This document shows, piece by piece, positions 21,510 to 33,238 of a stretch of DNA of 64,000 nucleotides. Within the stretch, counting starts at the first letter, position 1. Each line of letters opens with the position of its first letter. A model generated the notes under the pieces. The model ran no database searches, was not told the origin of the DNA, and saw nothing but the letters and a program-made list of their open reading frames with translations. Both the position numbers and the translations under genes were made by a program. Source of the DNA: Canis aureus (Eukaryota; Chordata; Mammalia; Carnivora; Canidae); NCBI RefSeq assembly GCF_053574225.1, contig NC_135641.1, positions 45,410,097 through 45,474,096 of the forward strand, in the 5' to 3' direction.

Positions 21510-22109
21510 ATTTTTCAGAAAATTAGATGAAAAATACACTCACAGATATATCGACACGTTTAAATAGGTCTCTGAGGGCTTTCCAGAAATTATTCCCACA
21601 TTTTGTTTTCCTTTTCTTAAAAAATTGAAATTAAAAAATGTTACATTTATTATGGAGCCCACAAAGAATATACGATACATTCACGGTACAAGAATTCGAA
21701 ATGTACACACAGAGCAGCACGCCCCCCTGCAAGCATTTCTCCTTCCCTGGGAGACAGGGTGCTCGTTGACAGGCCCTCGCCATAGACTTGCTTCCAGCTC
21801 CTTCCACCAACCAGGGCATGCCAGGATTACTGTGTTTAACCGTGTTATGGTCAGTAACAATTTTTTGTTGATGACTTTTTGAATCTTTTATAGCCTTAAG
21901 TCTTTCAGGCTTTGTAGGTTGATTCTCAAAGATGAAAAGTAATAAGCAGCACTTGCCTTATCTTGACTGTAAGTACCATTCACCGCAGAGGTAGACGGTG
22001 TTACGTACGCACTTCCCTCTTACTGATCCAGCATCAGACCCTGGTGACAGGGTACTAGCCTGCCAACTGCTCAAAAGCATGCTACTTTGAAAAATTAGCA
22101 TCAGACCTT
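21510..22109. other. Unassigned sequence
   Basis: AT-rich sequence with no recognised gene or repeat. Confidence 0.35.
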
Positions 22110-22900
22110 TTCTGATGAAGTTCTGTCTTTATTTTTCCTGGTGTTTCCAACTACCTTTATCTCACTTTTTTTTTTTTTATGGCTCTGTGTGATAGTCTAG
22201 GATGTAGATGCATTGTAATTTATCTCATGTTCCCTATTGTTGAACAGTTGTTTTTTTTTCCTACTATGTACAATGCCTTAATGTTTTTAAAACTGCATTT
22301 TGCCCACGTAGTTTTGTGCATATACAAATTCGTGAAGGATAAAAATCTAGAGGTGGAACTGCTGGGTTAGAGGAATTCCTGCCAGTGGTCTTCAGAAAGG
22401 TCCTGCCTTCTGCCTTATAGCAACACTAGACCGAAGGTGTAATTCTACACAATCTTTCCAAGGCTTTTACTAATCATGTTGATTTTTGCCAATCTGATGA
22501 GTTTAAAATATCTCACTGCTCTTTTAATGTACCTTTTCTTGATTATTATTAAGCTAAAGTGTCTTTTTATAAGTTTAATGGCACGTGGCACCTCCTCTTT
22601 GATGTGGTGGTGATGGTGGGTATTTTTTTTTATGTTTAGGATTTCTTATATATTTTGATTATTGATTTTTCTTTCTCTTGGACAGGTTGTAAATATATTC
22701 TCCCAGCATATCAATTTTCTTTCAACTTTGTCGTATCTTCTGTCAGAGAAGTTTTAATTTGCACGTGGCTAAGAATCAGTCTTTTTCCTCTATAGGTTTT
22801 TTACCTTGTTTTGCTTAAGACAGGCTTTCCTAGCCTAAGGAAATGCCCATAGGCTTGTAGGTTTGCAAACACTTGTATAGATTTTCTTTTTACATTTAGT
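22110..22900 (-). mobile_element. Ancient L1 fragment (L1M-like), minus strand
   Basis: The T-rich plus strand follows the antisense L1 order: GGTGGAACTGCTGGGTTAGAG, TTTCCAAGGCTTTTACTAAT, GATTTTTGCCAATCTGATGA and a long T-rich run ending near GGTTGTAAATATATTCTCCC. This is the classic antisense of old L1 3' ORF2/UTR sequence. Many stops; a non-functional fossil. Confidence 0.72.
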
Positions 22901-23149
22901 TCCTTAACCCGTTGAAAAGGTTTTGTTTGACTACAGTGAGGTAATTTCCTTCATTCCGTATGTACATATGACGTACATATGACGAATTGTGTACAAATTC
23001 TCCAACGCATGAGTAGGAAGGAGTCATGGTAACATCCTTTCCCCTGTGCCTTTTTATCTCCCCACTTCTCATTCTCTCCTCCCCGTAAGGAACACTGGGC
23101 AGTGGGACACGTTTCAACAGGCCTTCCAAGGTGATGAGCAACTCCACAC
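22901..23149. other. Unassigned spacer
   Basis: Contains a short direct repeat of ACATATGACG at about 22,971-22,985. No gene recognised. Confidence 0.3.
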
Positions 23150-23560
23150 CAATAAATACCCCCGGTCCGTTCTCTCTACGGAAGAATTACTGTGCTCACC
23201 TGTGTGCAGTCCTCCCCTGGGTGCACAGGAGACTGTAGTTGTCAGGGCCCATGTGGTCAGTTGGGGCTGTGTGGCTAGCTCCAGCCAGTAACTTCCGAAG
23301 GGAGGTGGCATATCCTTCACATGCCAGTTCAGGCGGAGGCGTAAAGTCCTGCTTGACCTTGCGGCTTTTTTCTGAGCTCTACCTTGGGATGCTGGGGACA
23401 CAGGGGAGCAGCCTGTGTACTGAGGCACCGGGAGGAGGACAGATGCCCTGCTGACTTGCTCCACTTGCAGTGGACATGTTGTCAGTCAGATATGAACTCC
23501 TGTGTGTTAAGCCACTGGGATATTTGCGCTTGTTTATTATGACGTCAAAAGGCGACTGAG
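23150..23560 (+). mobile_element. MaLR (MLT1-like) LTR fragment, plus strand
   Basis: The right end carries AACTCCTGTGTGTTAAGCCAC, matching the terminal region of MLT1-class LTRs (TGTTTTAAGCCACTAAG). The upstream part has a decayed LTR-like layout. Family assignment rests mainly on that terminal segment. Confidence 0.55.
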
Positions 23561-23704
23561 CAAAGAATGACAGCATCCCCCCCGCCTCGCCCCCGGTCAA
23601 CCTTGAGTCTGCTCTCTATTACTTTTTTAGAGTTGACAGTTTGAAATGTTGGCACGTCAGCATGTGAAAGAAATCGTTTGCAAAATACCTTGTGACTGCT
23701 TTGA

Positions 23705-23850
23705 GAAACACTGATAAGTATTTATTCATTATTTACATATATTTCCTGAATACACACCAGAACCGGGCTTTGTGAATAAAATGAGAATACAAGAGACCCA
23801 GCCCCTCTCTTCACGGGGTTTGGCAGCAATACCAGAAGAGGCTGTGCAGG
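23705..23850 (-). mobile_element. LINE-2 3'-end fragment, minus strand
   Basis: AAGTATTTATTCATTATTTAC then CCTGAATACACACCAG and ACCCAGCCCCTCTCTTCACG match the L2 3' reverse complement order, although decayed. Confidence 0.55.
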
Positions 23851-23859
23851 AAGCTGGTA

Positions 23860-24064
23860 AGGGTCTGGTTCCAGAGTCAGGTGCCTGGAGTTAGAGTCCC
23901 GGCTCTGCCTCTCATTAGCGAAAAAAACTTAGGCAAGTTAATTAACCTTTTACTGCCTCATTTTCTCATCAAGAAAATTGAGAGTAAATGAGTTAATTTA
24001 TATAAAATATTTTGTGCAGAATTTGACAAACAATAAGCACTCAATAAATATTAGTTGTCATCAC
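23860..24064 (+). mobile_element. MIR SINE, plus strand
   Basis: Near-complete MIR order: CCAGAGTCAGGTGCCTGGAG, GAGTCCCGGCTCTGCCTCTC, AGGCAAGTTAATTAACC, TTTTACTGCCTCATTTTCTC and AATAAGCACTCAATAAATAT. Confidence 0.9.
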
Positions 24065-24416
24065 TACTGGGACCGTGAGCCTGGAATTGGCTCAGGTGCC
24101 GTGGGGTGTATAAAGCTGTACCCGCGGCCTATGGAGCTGACGTCACCAAATCACATCCCCAGCCTAGCAATTTGCTTCATGCTTTAGCGTGGTGTACGTA
24201 CCATCAGAAAACTAGCAGGCAAGTCCTAAGGCAGTTAGAAACAGAGAGTAGGAAGAGCACCTTGTGCTGTCATCCCTCTATTTTTAATGTTTAATTTTTA
24301 ATGTTCTAGGGCATCTGACTTAACCAAAGATAATGATCTATTTTTAGATGGCCTATAAAAGAGTGATAAGTCTGGTTTATGGACTCTGAAATTCTCAGCT
24401 TAAGAATATATTATAA
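24065..24416. other. Unassigned sequence
   Basis: AT-rich toward the right; no gene or named repeat recognised. Confidence 0.35.
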
Positions 24417-24532
24417 GAGGGATGTCTGGCTGGCTCGGTCAGGAGAGCACATGACTCTCGATATTGGGGTCATGAGTTCAAGCCCCATGTTGGGTATAGA
24501 GATTTACCTAAATCAAACTTTTCAAAAAGGAA
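24417..24532 (+). mobile_element. Old carnivore tRNA-derived SINE, plus strand
   Basis: GGGATGTCTGGCTGGCTCGG, CATGACTCTCGATATTGGGG and TTCAAGCCCCATGTTGGGTA form a tRNA-like head, followed by TATAGAGATTTACCTAAATC. It is the short older SINE type without a CT domain. Confidence 0.85.
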
Positions 24533-26029
24533 TATGTTGTAAGAAGGTTGTGTGTTTAGCTTATGGATACATATTGCAGACGTAAGCATATACCAGCAGC
24601 TGTGTGGATACACTCACATTTCAGTGGGGGCCCTTCCTATAGAGGGTATGAGATTTGTTCTGAACCCTGACCTTAACATCTATCTGTCACCCCAAATCAC
24701 AGAACTAGTCAGGAGCAGAGACAAGAATCATGAAATCAGCAAATGTCCTTTCCGTCACACCCTGGCTTATAGGAGAAATAGCCACCTTTGACTTACTAGA
24801 GCTGCAGCCAACACAGAAGAGATAGCAATATATTACACATGCACACATTTTTATTGCTAGATCGTATAACCTTATCTTCAACAGAGGTTTCAGTATTTTC
24901 TGTGTAAATACACTCCACTTCCTTTGTACATCACTGCAGCTAAATTATTAATAAACACAGTAGAAGGCAAGGTCTTTGGTAGAACTGTAGATCTAGTATT
25001 AGGTCAGTTATGGAATCTCTCCTTTCCCTCCCGTAAGACCCTGCTATATGTTTGTATTATTGTCGCCCCTTCTAAACCACCAATCAAACCCCCAAGGGAA
25101 AGGGAAACTAACACTGATTGTGATACGAACACTTATATGTCAGGAACTGTGGGTGAGTCATCATATAAATACAGACCTTCAACAGATACACAATTAATTT
25201 AAATATACACATTATGCATAGTTTTATTTCGGTTTTATGGGACACACACATAAAAGTGGAAAAAACCCACAGCTTTCTCATCCTCTTTCTTCTTGTTGGG
25301 GTGAACTTTGGTTCCACAGAATCACTGAACAGTGAGTACCTCCAAAACCATAAAACTTCTGGACTCGTATGTGAGTGTGTTGTCTGCGTATGCTGATTAT
25401 AATCAATATGTGATCGTTGCCAAAACATGTGAACTGTGATTAGCAAACTTTAGAAAGATTTCGACGATTTTACTAGCACCAAGAAAACCACTCACTGAGA
25501 AAATCACTGCCAATGTTTTTATGTGTATACTTCAGATTTTTTCCTGTGTACGCATATATATTGTGACTATATTTTCATGTCCCAAGCATACCTCCATACG
25601 ACCTTCGCTAAAGACACATATTGTACACAACATGTACTATAACTTACGTACGTTTATGTATAAATATCCTGTTGCTGGTGAGTTCAGATGTTTCTACCTT
25701 CCACTGTCTTCATTAATCCTAGTGGAACGGCTGGATCAAGTCCTCCGGAGCAGGTCTTGGGCCTATCCGAGGGTCAAGCATGTAGCTGCACTGTCTGTTC
25801 TCAGTGTTCAGCCCATGCTACTGCATTCCTCTCTTCTCGAGCACAGTAACATCAAAGGGACATGGACATGGATTTCAGTCTCAATTCCGATTACTGGTTA
25901 GAATGATTATTATCCGTGGGGTGGAGACACGTGGATTTAAATTTTCATTTTAATTACTAATTAACTTGGTGAAAACCATTTCAGAGACTCCCAAATGGGA
26001 AACTGGACTTAGGTGAGGTGCAACAGGTC
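24533..26029. other. Unassigned AT-rich sequence
   Basis: About 1.5 kb with no recognised gene. The interval 25,500-25,600 has the composition of a decayed L1 antisense end but is not diagnostic. Confidence 0.35.
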
Positions 26030-26185
26030 AACTGATCCTCTGAGTTACTTGAGAAATGTAATATATATAATCTGGGTCTTAACTGAGAACTATTGAATCT
26101 ACATCTCCAGGGCAAGACATGGGAATCTACGTTTTTAGAAACTCCCTGAGTACTTCCAAAGTGCTGCAGGCTGGGACCCACTGAA
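26030..26185 (+). mobile_element. hAT-Charlie (MER5-like) DNA transposon remnant, plus strand
   Basis: AACTATTGAATCTACATCTC, GGAATCTACGTTTTTAGAAAC, AAAGTGCTGCAGGCTGGGAC and a CCCACTG ending follow the MER5 consensus (terminal AACCACTG). This is a non-autonomous element about 150 bases long with no transposase. Confidence 0.6.
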
Positions 26186-26374
26186 ACAGGAGAGGTCTCA
26201 AGGCTTCTCCTTGGCTGGAACTATTTCATCCTTTTCCTTCCTCAGCTTCTTGGCATCCCATGTGGTTTTCTCGGCCACCAGGCAGTTTGTATGTAATAAC
26301 ACAAGGAACATAGGGAGATGAAGCTAGTTAAAAACAACAACAAAGTTCTTGAATCATTTTTGTAAAAAGCAGAT
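26186..26374. other. Unassigned spacer
   Basis: Nothing recognised. Confidence 0.3.
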
Positions 26375-26478
26375 TAAAACCAAGATAGTGAAAGAAAAAA
26401 TAAAATAAAAATAAAAAGTAAAATAAAAATAAAAATAAAAAATAAATAAAAATAATAAATAAAACCAAGATAGTGAAA
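26375..26478 (+). mobile_element. Tail-only retrotransposition insertion with 19-bp target duplication
   Basis: TAAAACCAAGATAGTGAAA occurs exactly at 26375-26393 and 26460-26478. Between the copies are 66 bases of pure A/T/G low-complexity sequence made of AAAATA- and AAAAATA-type units. No SINE, L1 or gene body is present. The simplest reading is an L1-machinery insertion that copied only the A-rich tail. A plain tandem duplication would not introduce the A-rich filler. Confidence 0.75.
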
Positions 26479-28666
26479 TAATCTCACTTCTAATGCTTCT
26501 TAAGCTCTTATTTATTTTATTAAAATCTTGGTTTAAAAAAATTCCCCCCAAATCTCCATTTTATTCTTTCTCAAAGCCCGATTAAAATTTTCCTTAGTGT
26601 TCCAACAGATGCCATCCGACAAATGGCAAGTGGGCTGTTTAGATTATAATTGAAGAGTCCAAAGTCACTTGTAGTTCTGAAAATCTATGATTTTATTTCA
26701 GATAGTCTTATAGATGATAGAAAAATATACACACTGTTGGCGGGTCTGACTAAGTCTTTGGGGAACGTGCAAACATAAAAGGTTTATTGAAATTCAGCTC
26801 TTTCTGGGAGAGTAAAACATAATATACTTATTCAAAGGTACAGTCAACCAATAATAATTTAGAACAGACAGTTCATCCTAGATCTATTTTCAGCTGTTTT
26901 TGAATATCAATTCAATGGCGCTAATATAGAAGGCTGAGAAATCATATGTAGTGTTTTCATTTTCATCCTTAAATAAGTGCAGATAAAATATTTCTAACTC
27001 ACCTCAGTTTCATATTAATCTTTACATCTTCTACATTAAAGGAATAAACCCAGTGAATCAGAGAGAAAACTTAGAGTCTATGTTATATTTTAAAAATAAA
27101 TAGTGATAGAATTTAACTTTTCTTTATGACCACAGTAAAATGAAGATTGTATCTATTAATATTTAGAGGACAAAAGACAAAACAGGGATTTTGAGACCTA
27201 AAAATGTATCATCTTTGGTGGAAAAAGCCTTATTCTTTCAATTGATCAATTAAGACATGTTTAACCATGAGATTCTAATAAAAATGTGAGCCTTTCGTCC
27301 AGAGAGCATATTCCTCTGATAGTATCTATATCCTGCTACTTATGGTGTGATAGCCTTTTCAGGGGATACTTACAGTGAAAATGAATTAATGCTTTTTATC
27401 AATGATCTGCCCTGTAATGGGTGATTATAAGTGCTCAGTATTCTCTTCTGCGTTCTAATTTACATCATCTGATGCACTAAACCATTTGGCTCAGAGTCAG
27501 CAACACGCTGGAATCAAACTATTACGGTGCTGAGTTGTTTTCTGCATTGTACTTAAAGTGTACGATCCCAGAACTGAAGCACCAAAGGTTACTATTACTG
27601 AGAGTCATTTATCTATGGCTTCAATAACAAAGCTAGTATTAAATATAAAACCATTCGCAATACTGTTCAGCAAAGAAAGTATCATTAAAATAACTCCAGG
27701 GCTCCAATTTAAGCTCATATAACAAAAAGAAACCTTGAATTGGAATTGTCTTTATAGCCTCAATTTACTATTTGAGGAGTTAGAGTGGAGAGTTACAATT
27801 TAATTCTTTTCTCCGTGGGGACACAGAAGACTGTCATGAAGTCAAAAAGCTGTAGACCAAAGGTCCTTCTCCTTTTGTGAGGGGAAATGGTTTTCAATTC
27901 CTCCAAAGCTCAGAGATCTGTGTTAGAAAACAGAGTGGAGAGGAACCAGGCAGCTTTGTTCCTTCCTCCTGGAATCCTGGGGTGTGTGAGAGAAGCGGCC
28001 TGGCTGTGAGGTGTAATCATATAGACTCTGATTTATGATTATTTGTGTATTTTTCTTTCCATGTGACTACAAATCTTCCTGTGGGAGCGCTCAGGTATTT
28101 TTGGTGTCTCTGTGAAAAGGACCTTGACCCACAGAGAGCCCTCTCGCAGTGAGGATGACCTTCAGGAGTTTGGCATCGCAAAAATGGGCCTGAAAATTCG
28201 AGTTTAGAAGTGAATTTCATGCGATTAAAACTGCCGGAATACACATTCCAGAGAGAGGAATTCGACGTTCTCATACAGGAGGCCATCGAAGGCAGAGCGA
28301 TAAGAAATGAAAAAGTTCTAGTGAGGCCGAGGATTGTCTCTCGAAGTTTCACTGGGTGGAGTGGAGCTAAAGGGAATGTCAAGCAAATGTCTGCTGTTCT
28401 CTGAGAGGCTCTGGGGCTGGTTCGAGGTAGACAGGCCTGGACTGTAGCGTGTGCTCCCGATGTGCGGGAAAGTCAACTGAATAACCCAAGTAATGTGAAA
28501 GTGGAATTTGCCGGGGAAGGAGGGGGCGTCGAGTAGAGGCTGTGTTTTATGTTTGGTTGATGCTGCCGAGGATAAAGCAAGCTCTTGAGAAAGGGCCAGA
28601 GGAAGTTTTAATTCTGCAGAACTGAGAGATCAGTGCCAGAGGTGAGTCCAGGAACCCCACGGCCTA
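26479..28666. other. Unassigned AT-rich sequence
   Basis: About 2.2 kb, mostly AT-rich and unique-looking. A block at 28,070-28,400 is less AT-rich and open on both strands (about 120 codons minus, 65 codons plus) but has no recognisable domain. The stretch 28,500-28,640 could be very decayed L2. A 47-base stretch at about 27,702-27,748 resembles one at 29,238-29,284. Confidence 0.35.
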
Positions 28667-28905
28667 GGGGCGCTGAGGGGCTCCGTCGGAAAGCGTCCAC
28701 CCCTTGATGTGGGCTCAGGTCAAGATCTCAGGGTTATGAGATTGAGCCCCGAGTTGGGCCCAAGCTGGCCGTGGAGCCTGCTTAAGATTCTCTTTCCTTC
28801 CACCCGCCCCCCCACCCCACCCCCCGGCCCTGCTCACATGCACACACATGCCCGCTCTCTCTCTCTCTCTCTCTCTCTCTCAGAAAACAAAAAGAAAAGC
28901 CAAAA
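28667..28905 (+). mobile_element. Older carnivore SINE (CAN type) with CT run, plus strand
   Basis: GGGCGCTGAGGGGCTCCGTCG, GGGCTCAGGTCAAGATCTCA, GGTTATGAGATTGAGCCCC, CTGCTTAAGATTCTC, then a C-rich patch and a (CT)n run at about 28,856-28,880, ending in an A-rich tail. The head is decayed relative to the consensus. Confidence 0.85.
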
Positions 28906-29900
28906 CGAACAAATACACCTTCCTAGGCATCCAGGACTCTTGCAGAAGGACGGGCCTTGAGCAGCATATCTGGAGTATACGGTTGTGGGAATCTCAGTTG
29001 AAATTGAGTTACATAAATGGATCAGAGGGCCTGGCCCATTCCGTGGGTGTTAGCCGGGGCACACTGACTGCCATAACACGTGGCTCCCAAGTCTCAGTGG
29101 TTTAACAATAACAATTTATTTCTTGCACCTGTAATAATCTAATATGAATCTGTAACTTCACGTAAGCTATGGTCCTTAAATATAAACCAGCATCAAGCTT
29201 CTCCGTAATGAAGACCTGTTGAAATACCCCCCTAGGCGTCATTTTAAACTCACATAACAAAGAGAAATGTTGGATTGGAATTGGAGAAGGTGCTCTGCTC
29301 CAAGAAGGTATCAGAGTCTTCTGGAAGGGTCTCAGATATGGGGTAAAGGAGAGCAGAACACGCACTTTTAACCTTCATGGCTTGAAAGCACCACCCACGT
29401 CTTTGTTCACAACGCACTGAGGAGAACTCTTCAGTCCCTTCCTAGGTGCCATGGGCCTGGGCCATGCAGGCCAGCTCCGTGCCAAGGAGAGCAAGAGCAT
29501 GGGGAGCAGCTAGCTAGTGTCTGCCACTCTCAGTAAACATTTGCTAGATTAAATTAGCTCCTTCCCTCCCACCCCCGTTTATGAAAGTGAGTCATTCTAG
29601 GCCTTGCACTTGGACCTTGCTGAGAAGATTGGCTGTGGTCAAATAGCTCTCTGTTTACAGTCCCTGGGAGACACCTATGTATAACGAGAAGCGCCCAAGT
29701 GGCACAACTCCTTAACCAAAGCAACGTGCTAGGGGTGGTGAGAAGGGGGTGGACCTGACCGACGTCCTCTGAAGGTGCATTTCTACGCATTTCTGGTGCG
29801 CCCAGCACCATGTCTTTACCTTCCCTCTGGGAGCAGAATCTCTCTTGTAACACTTTTCACCTACAAACACTTAGATAGCTCTTGTCCCCTGGGGGGGGGG
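28906..29900. other. Unassigned sequence
   Basis: The interval 29,040-29,420 has the look of a decayed interspersed repeat (GTGGCTCCCAAGTCTCAGTGG, then an AACAATTTATTTCTTGC stretch), but I cannot assign a family. A G12-type run lies at about 29,892-29,903. No gene recognised. Confidence 0.35.
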
Positions 29901-30085
29901 GGGCTCTGCTCAGCACTCTATTAACACCAGCTCGGTGGGCCCTCAGAAGCCTATGAGGTACACAGTATTTATCCCCAGTTTACAGCTGAGAAAACTGAGG
30001 CACAGAGAGGCAGCAACCTGCCTCTGACCAGGAGCTCATAAGCCTTGGGAAACAAATTCGAAACCAAAGAGGCGGAAAGTCTGAG
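29901..30085 (-). mobile_element. MIR SINE, minus strand
   Basis: TATTTATCCCCAGTTTACAG, CTGAGAAAACTGAGGCACAG and AGAGGCAGCAACCTGCC match the MIR reverse complement closely in its centre. Confidence 0.85.
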
Positions 30086-30404
30086 CTCGTGACCACCAAT
30101 CCATGCCACCTCTCCTCGCGTAGGCCTCTCCTTCCCCTACCCCGCTTGAGTTTGCACTCCAGAACATATGTACACAAGTGGGTGGGTTGCCTGAAACTCC
30201 CACAGGGCATTGCTCTTTTACTTCTAGTTGACAGTGGCAGATGGAAACAGAGCCTTATCAGCATATATTTCTGTCCTAAGAGTTAAATTCCAGAAGCCCT
30301 TAACTCACGTTGGATTAGATTAAAACAATGGAGAGAATTCCAGGCCCTCATAACAGGCTGATGGAAAAGGTGGGCAGGACTGCCTTTTGCCCTCATCATA
30401 TGAA
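30086..30404. other. Unassigned spacer
   Basis: Nothing recognised. Confidence 0.3.
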
Positions 30405-30530
30405 TCACATCCATTCATTTATTCATTTTATTCGACCAATGTCTGTTAAATCCCCTCAGAAGCCGCGGGGTACAGTGGTGTGCAAGATAGACATGGCTCT
30501 TGCTCTCCTGAGTCCTGTGGTCAATAAGAT
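30405..30530 (-). mobile_element. LINE-2 3'-end fragment, minus strand
   Basis: ATTCATTTATTCATTTTATTC, then GACCAATGTCTGTTAAATCC and GCAAGATAGACATGGCTCTT follow the order of the L2 3' end on the opposite strand. Confidence 0.6.
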
Positions 30531-30639
30531 ATACCTGATCTACTTTGATTCAAGATATGCTTGAGTCCAATATGTTTACAAATAGATAATCACGGTCGTA
30601 TAAGTTCTATGAAAAAAGTCTAAGAGTGTAAATGTGTAG

Positions 30640-31130
30640 AATGCAGAGCGTGAGTGACTGAAGACCCACACAAGGCGTGTTTTCCCATAAAGGTGATGTG
30701 TGACTTAAGTAAGCTAAGTAGGAATTAGGTAAGTAGAGAGAGGCACCAGGCAGAAAAACATTTCAAGCAAAGGGAACAACCTTTTGCTCTTCAGGGGCAG
30801 GGGCTTGGTGCTTGGGAGGTAACTGAGGAAGGCCAATGTCACTCAGGGAGTGGGGAGGAGGAGGCGAGAAGATACAGGAGCAGACAGGATCCTAAAAAGG
30901 CTCACAAGCCACACTGAGCGTTTGGATGTTTCTCCCGAGAGCAGTGGGAATCCAATGAAGGACTTTGGAGTAACGGGAATTGATGTGATCAAATTTTCAT
31001 TTTCGAGAGATCGTTTCTGGAGATGGATTTGAGGGGTTGGAGTGGAAGTAGGTGGACCAGTTAAGGGACTGGCGCCATCCTCCATGGATACTGACGCTTG
31101 TACAGCGACTGCCCCGTCAGGGTGTGAGCT
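30640..31130 (-). mobile_element. LINE-2 fragment, minus strand
   Basis: Antisense L2 landmarks in order: AGTAGGAATTAGGTAAGTAG, AACATTTCAAGCAAAGGGAAC, ACTGAGGAAGGCCAATGT, TGGGAATCCAATGAAGGAC, TTGATGTGATCAAATTTTCA and GAAGTAGGTGGACCAGTTAAG. The copy is ancient and non-coding. Confidence 0.75.
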
Positions 31131-32090
31131 TGTCCTTGCCAACGTCCCTTAAAACCCAAGATACAATAAGACCTTTCCAGACTGACTTCAGATTTGCTCG
31201 TTTGGGCGTGGGCTAGCTTATCTCTCCCCTTGAGGTGAGGATGAATTTAGGACTCCAAATATAACCCAGAAGAAGGTATTTTGCAGTTACATCCTCTTCC
31301 TCCATTATAATTTAAGATTGATAACATGGAAGCAGTGGGTCTTACAGAGGGCATCTAGATAACTGGATAATAAAAAATTGAAAGATTATATAAATAGATC
31401 ATTGAATATAATATTTATGGTACCCATGGGTGAAAGGAGAAAGTGTATAAGAAATTATAAGTGAAATGAGAGACACTTCTAGAATCCTTTGTTTGGGGGA
31501 AGGAGTAGGATTTTTCAGACTGGGGTGTGGCAAGCTAATCCCGGAGTATTTTTCTTTTTTTGCTCATGTGACAGCCCGTTAACATCACTCCAGGGTTGGT
31601 ATGAGGTGGGCCCGTGGGGTCAAGGATACTTGCTCCTGGCTGGTCAACCATCTGTTTCTAAGATTTTGACCTTAGTGAGGTTGATGATGGTTTACCAGCA
31701 AGCAGGAAGGCAAAATGGGGAAGCGAAGATCAAACCTGTTTCCTTTAAGTGTACAGCCCGTAGGTTGTGCTTGCACCCTGTGAGCCAGAACCGGGACACA
31801 CAGCCAAGGGTCACTGGAAAATGTAGTCTGTTCCTAGCGAAGGCAAGAGCAAAGGTCAGGGACAGAGAGCATCTCAGCCACGGAGCTGTAGGAAAAATGA
31901 GACGCATCCATCCAGTTCACCGTCTGTTGGGGGACGAAAGACACGAAGCAGTTATACAGACGCGTATTTGGTTACAGCAGTGTTACAGCATGACTACAAT
32001 TATCATTCAAAGGACGGGTGCTTTCAGGGTCACGCGCGAAGGAGCCAAATCTAAAATGCTAGAGGGGCAGGGATGGGAGTGAGGGTCCAT
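31131..32090. other. Unassigned sequence with a long featureless open frame
   Basis: The plus strand is open for about 197 codons at 31,489-32,082, in sequence that is not especially GC-rich. I see no domain, signal peptide or clear initiation context, and the frame runs on into L2-derived sequence. I treat it as chance. Confidence 0.35.
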
Positions 32091-32300
32091 GGACCGCTTT
32101 TCTGAGGAAATAACGTCAAGCCCAAGAAAGACCTGAAGGAGGATGAGAAATGAGGCAAAGGAGAGCTTCCCCAGCAAAGGTAATCAGGAAGGGACACGGC
32201 ACATCCTGGAGTCTCAGAGATGAAGAGGGGACACGGAAGGCGGGAGACGGGTAGCTGGAGGAAAAGGAGATGGCTGGAGGTGAGTGCGAAGGGTTTGAGA
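32091..32300 (-). mobile_element. LINE-2 3' fragment, minus strand
   Basis: GAAAGACCTGAAGGAGGATG and GAAGGGACACGGCACATCC with intervening GAAATGAGGCAAAGG resemble the antisense L2 3' end (GACCTGAAGGATGAGTAGG). Confidence 0.5.
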
Positions 32301-32449
32301 GGAGTAGACGGTGAGAGCGGCCGTCTTCCAGACATTGTCCAGCTGCAGAGAGAGAAAGGTACGGGACCGACCCGGACCAGGGGCAGGGGACGGACACGGC
32401 GATCTGTGGAAGGATCCGACGTATGCAGCCAAAGCCTCGGCAGCCTGAT

Positions 32450-33070
32450 TTTCTGAGTTTAAGTGTGTCTGAAATATCTTTATTTTACCCTCATAAGTAG
32501 ATGCTGGTTTGACTTGGTTCAAAAGTTTAGGATACGAATCAATTTTTCCCCCAGAATAACAGACACTATTGTCTTCTAACCATCAGTGTTGCCAATGTGA
32601 AATCCTATTCCAATCAATCTTTGTTCCTTTGTAGGTTGTCTGGTGTCTAAAAGCTCTTAGAATTTCCTTGTTTTCCTGAGATTCCTAAAATGTCACCAGT
32701 ATTTATGTTGGAATTAAAAGAAATTATTTTTCATTTGTCCTGATTTCTCCACAGCTACTGGTACTCCTAGTGTGAAGCCTGTTGGCTTTCTTCAGCTCTG
32801 CGAAATTGTATTTTCCTTCTATAAAAAAATTCTTCCTATTTCCTCTTTATAGAATTTCTGTTGATGACTGCTGAAACTTCTCAGTTTTCCAAAATATCCT
32901 ACTACTCTGTAATATTTGAGATTGCCATGACCTTTTGGGCTAAGAAACATTGCTTTTGATCTTTTAGTTCACTGATTGGATCTTCGACTGAGTCTATATC
33001 CCATGTTTATCCCACCTATTGACCTTTTAATCTCAGAGACATACTTTTCTCATTTATAAAATGAAAGTGT
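32450..33070 (-). mobile_element. Ancient L1 fragment (L1M-like), minus strand
   Basis: T-rich plus strand with the gapped pattern of old antisense L1 3' sequence: TATTGTCTTCTAACCATCAG, CTGGTGTCTAAAAGCTCTTA, and GATTTCTCCACAGCTACTGG. Decayed; the assignment is by overall layout. Confidence 0.5.
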
Positions 33071-33076
33071 CTTCTT

Positions 33077-33238
33077 TTTTTGGAGAGGGGGTAGGGGCAG
33101 AGAGAGGGGAAGAGTCTTATCCAGGCTCCATGTTCAGGGTAGAGTCTGATGACAGGCTCAATCTCACGACCCTGAGATCATGACCTGAGCCAAAATCAAG
33201 AGGCGGATGCTCAACTGACTGAGCCACCTAAGGTCTCT
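33077..33238 (-). mobile_element. Older carnivore SINE, minus strand
   Basis: AGAGAGGGGAAGAGTCTTAT, CAGGCTCAATCTCACGACCC, TGAGATCATGACCTGAGCCA and CAACTGACTGAGCCACC are the antisense of the older SINEC type. It separates two L1-derived stretches. Confidence 0.87.

Noticed and set aside
31489..32082. 197-codon plus-strand open frame
   Set aside because: No domain or signal sequence and it runs into L2-derived sequence, so I read it as accidental.
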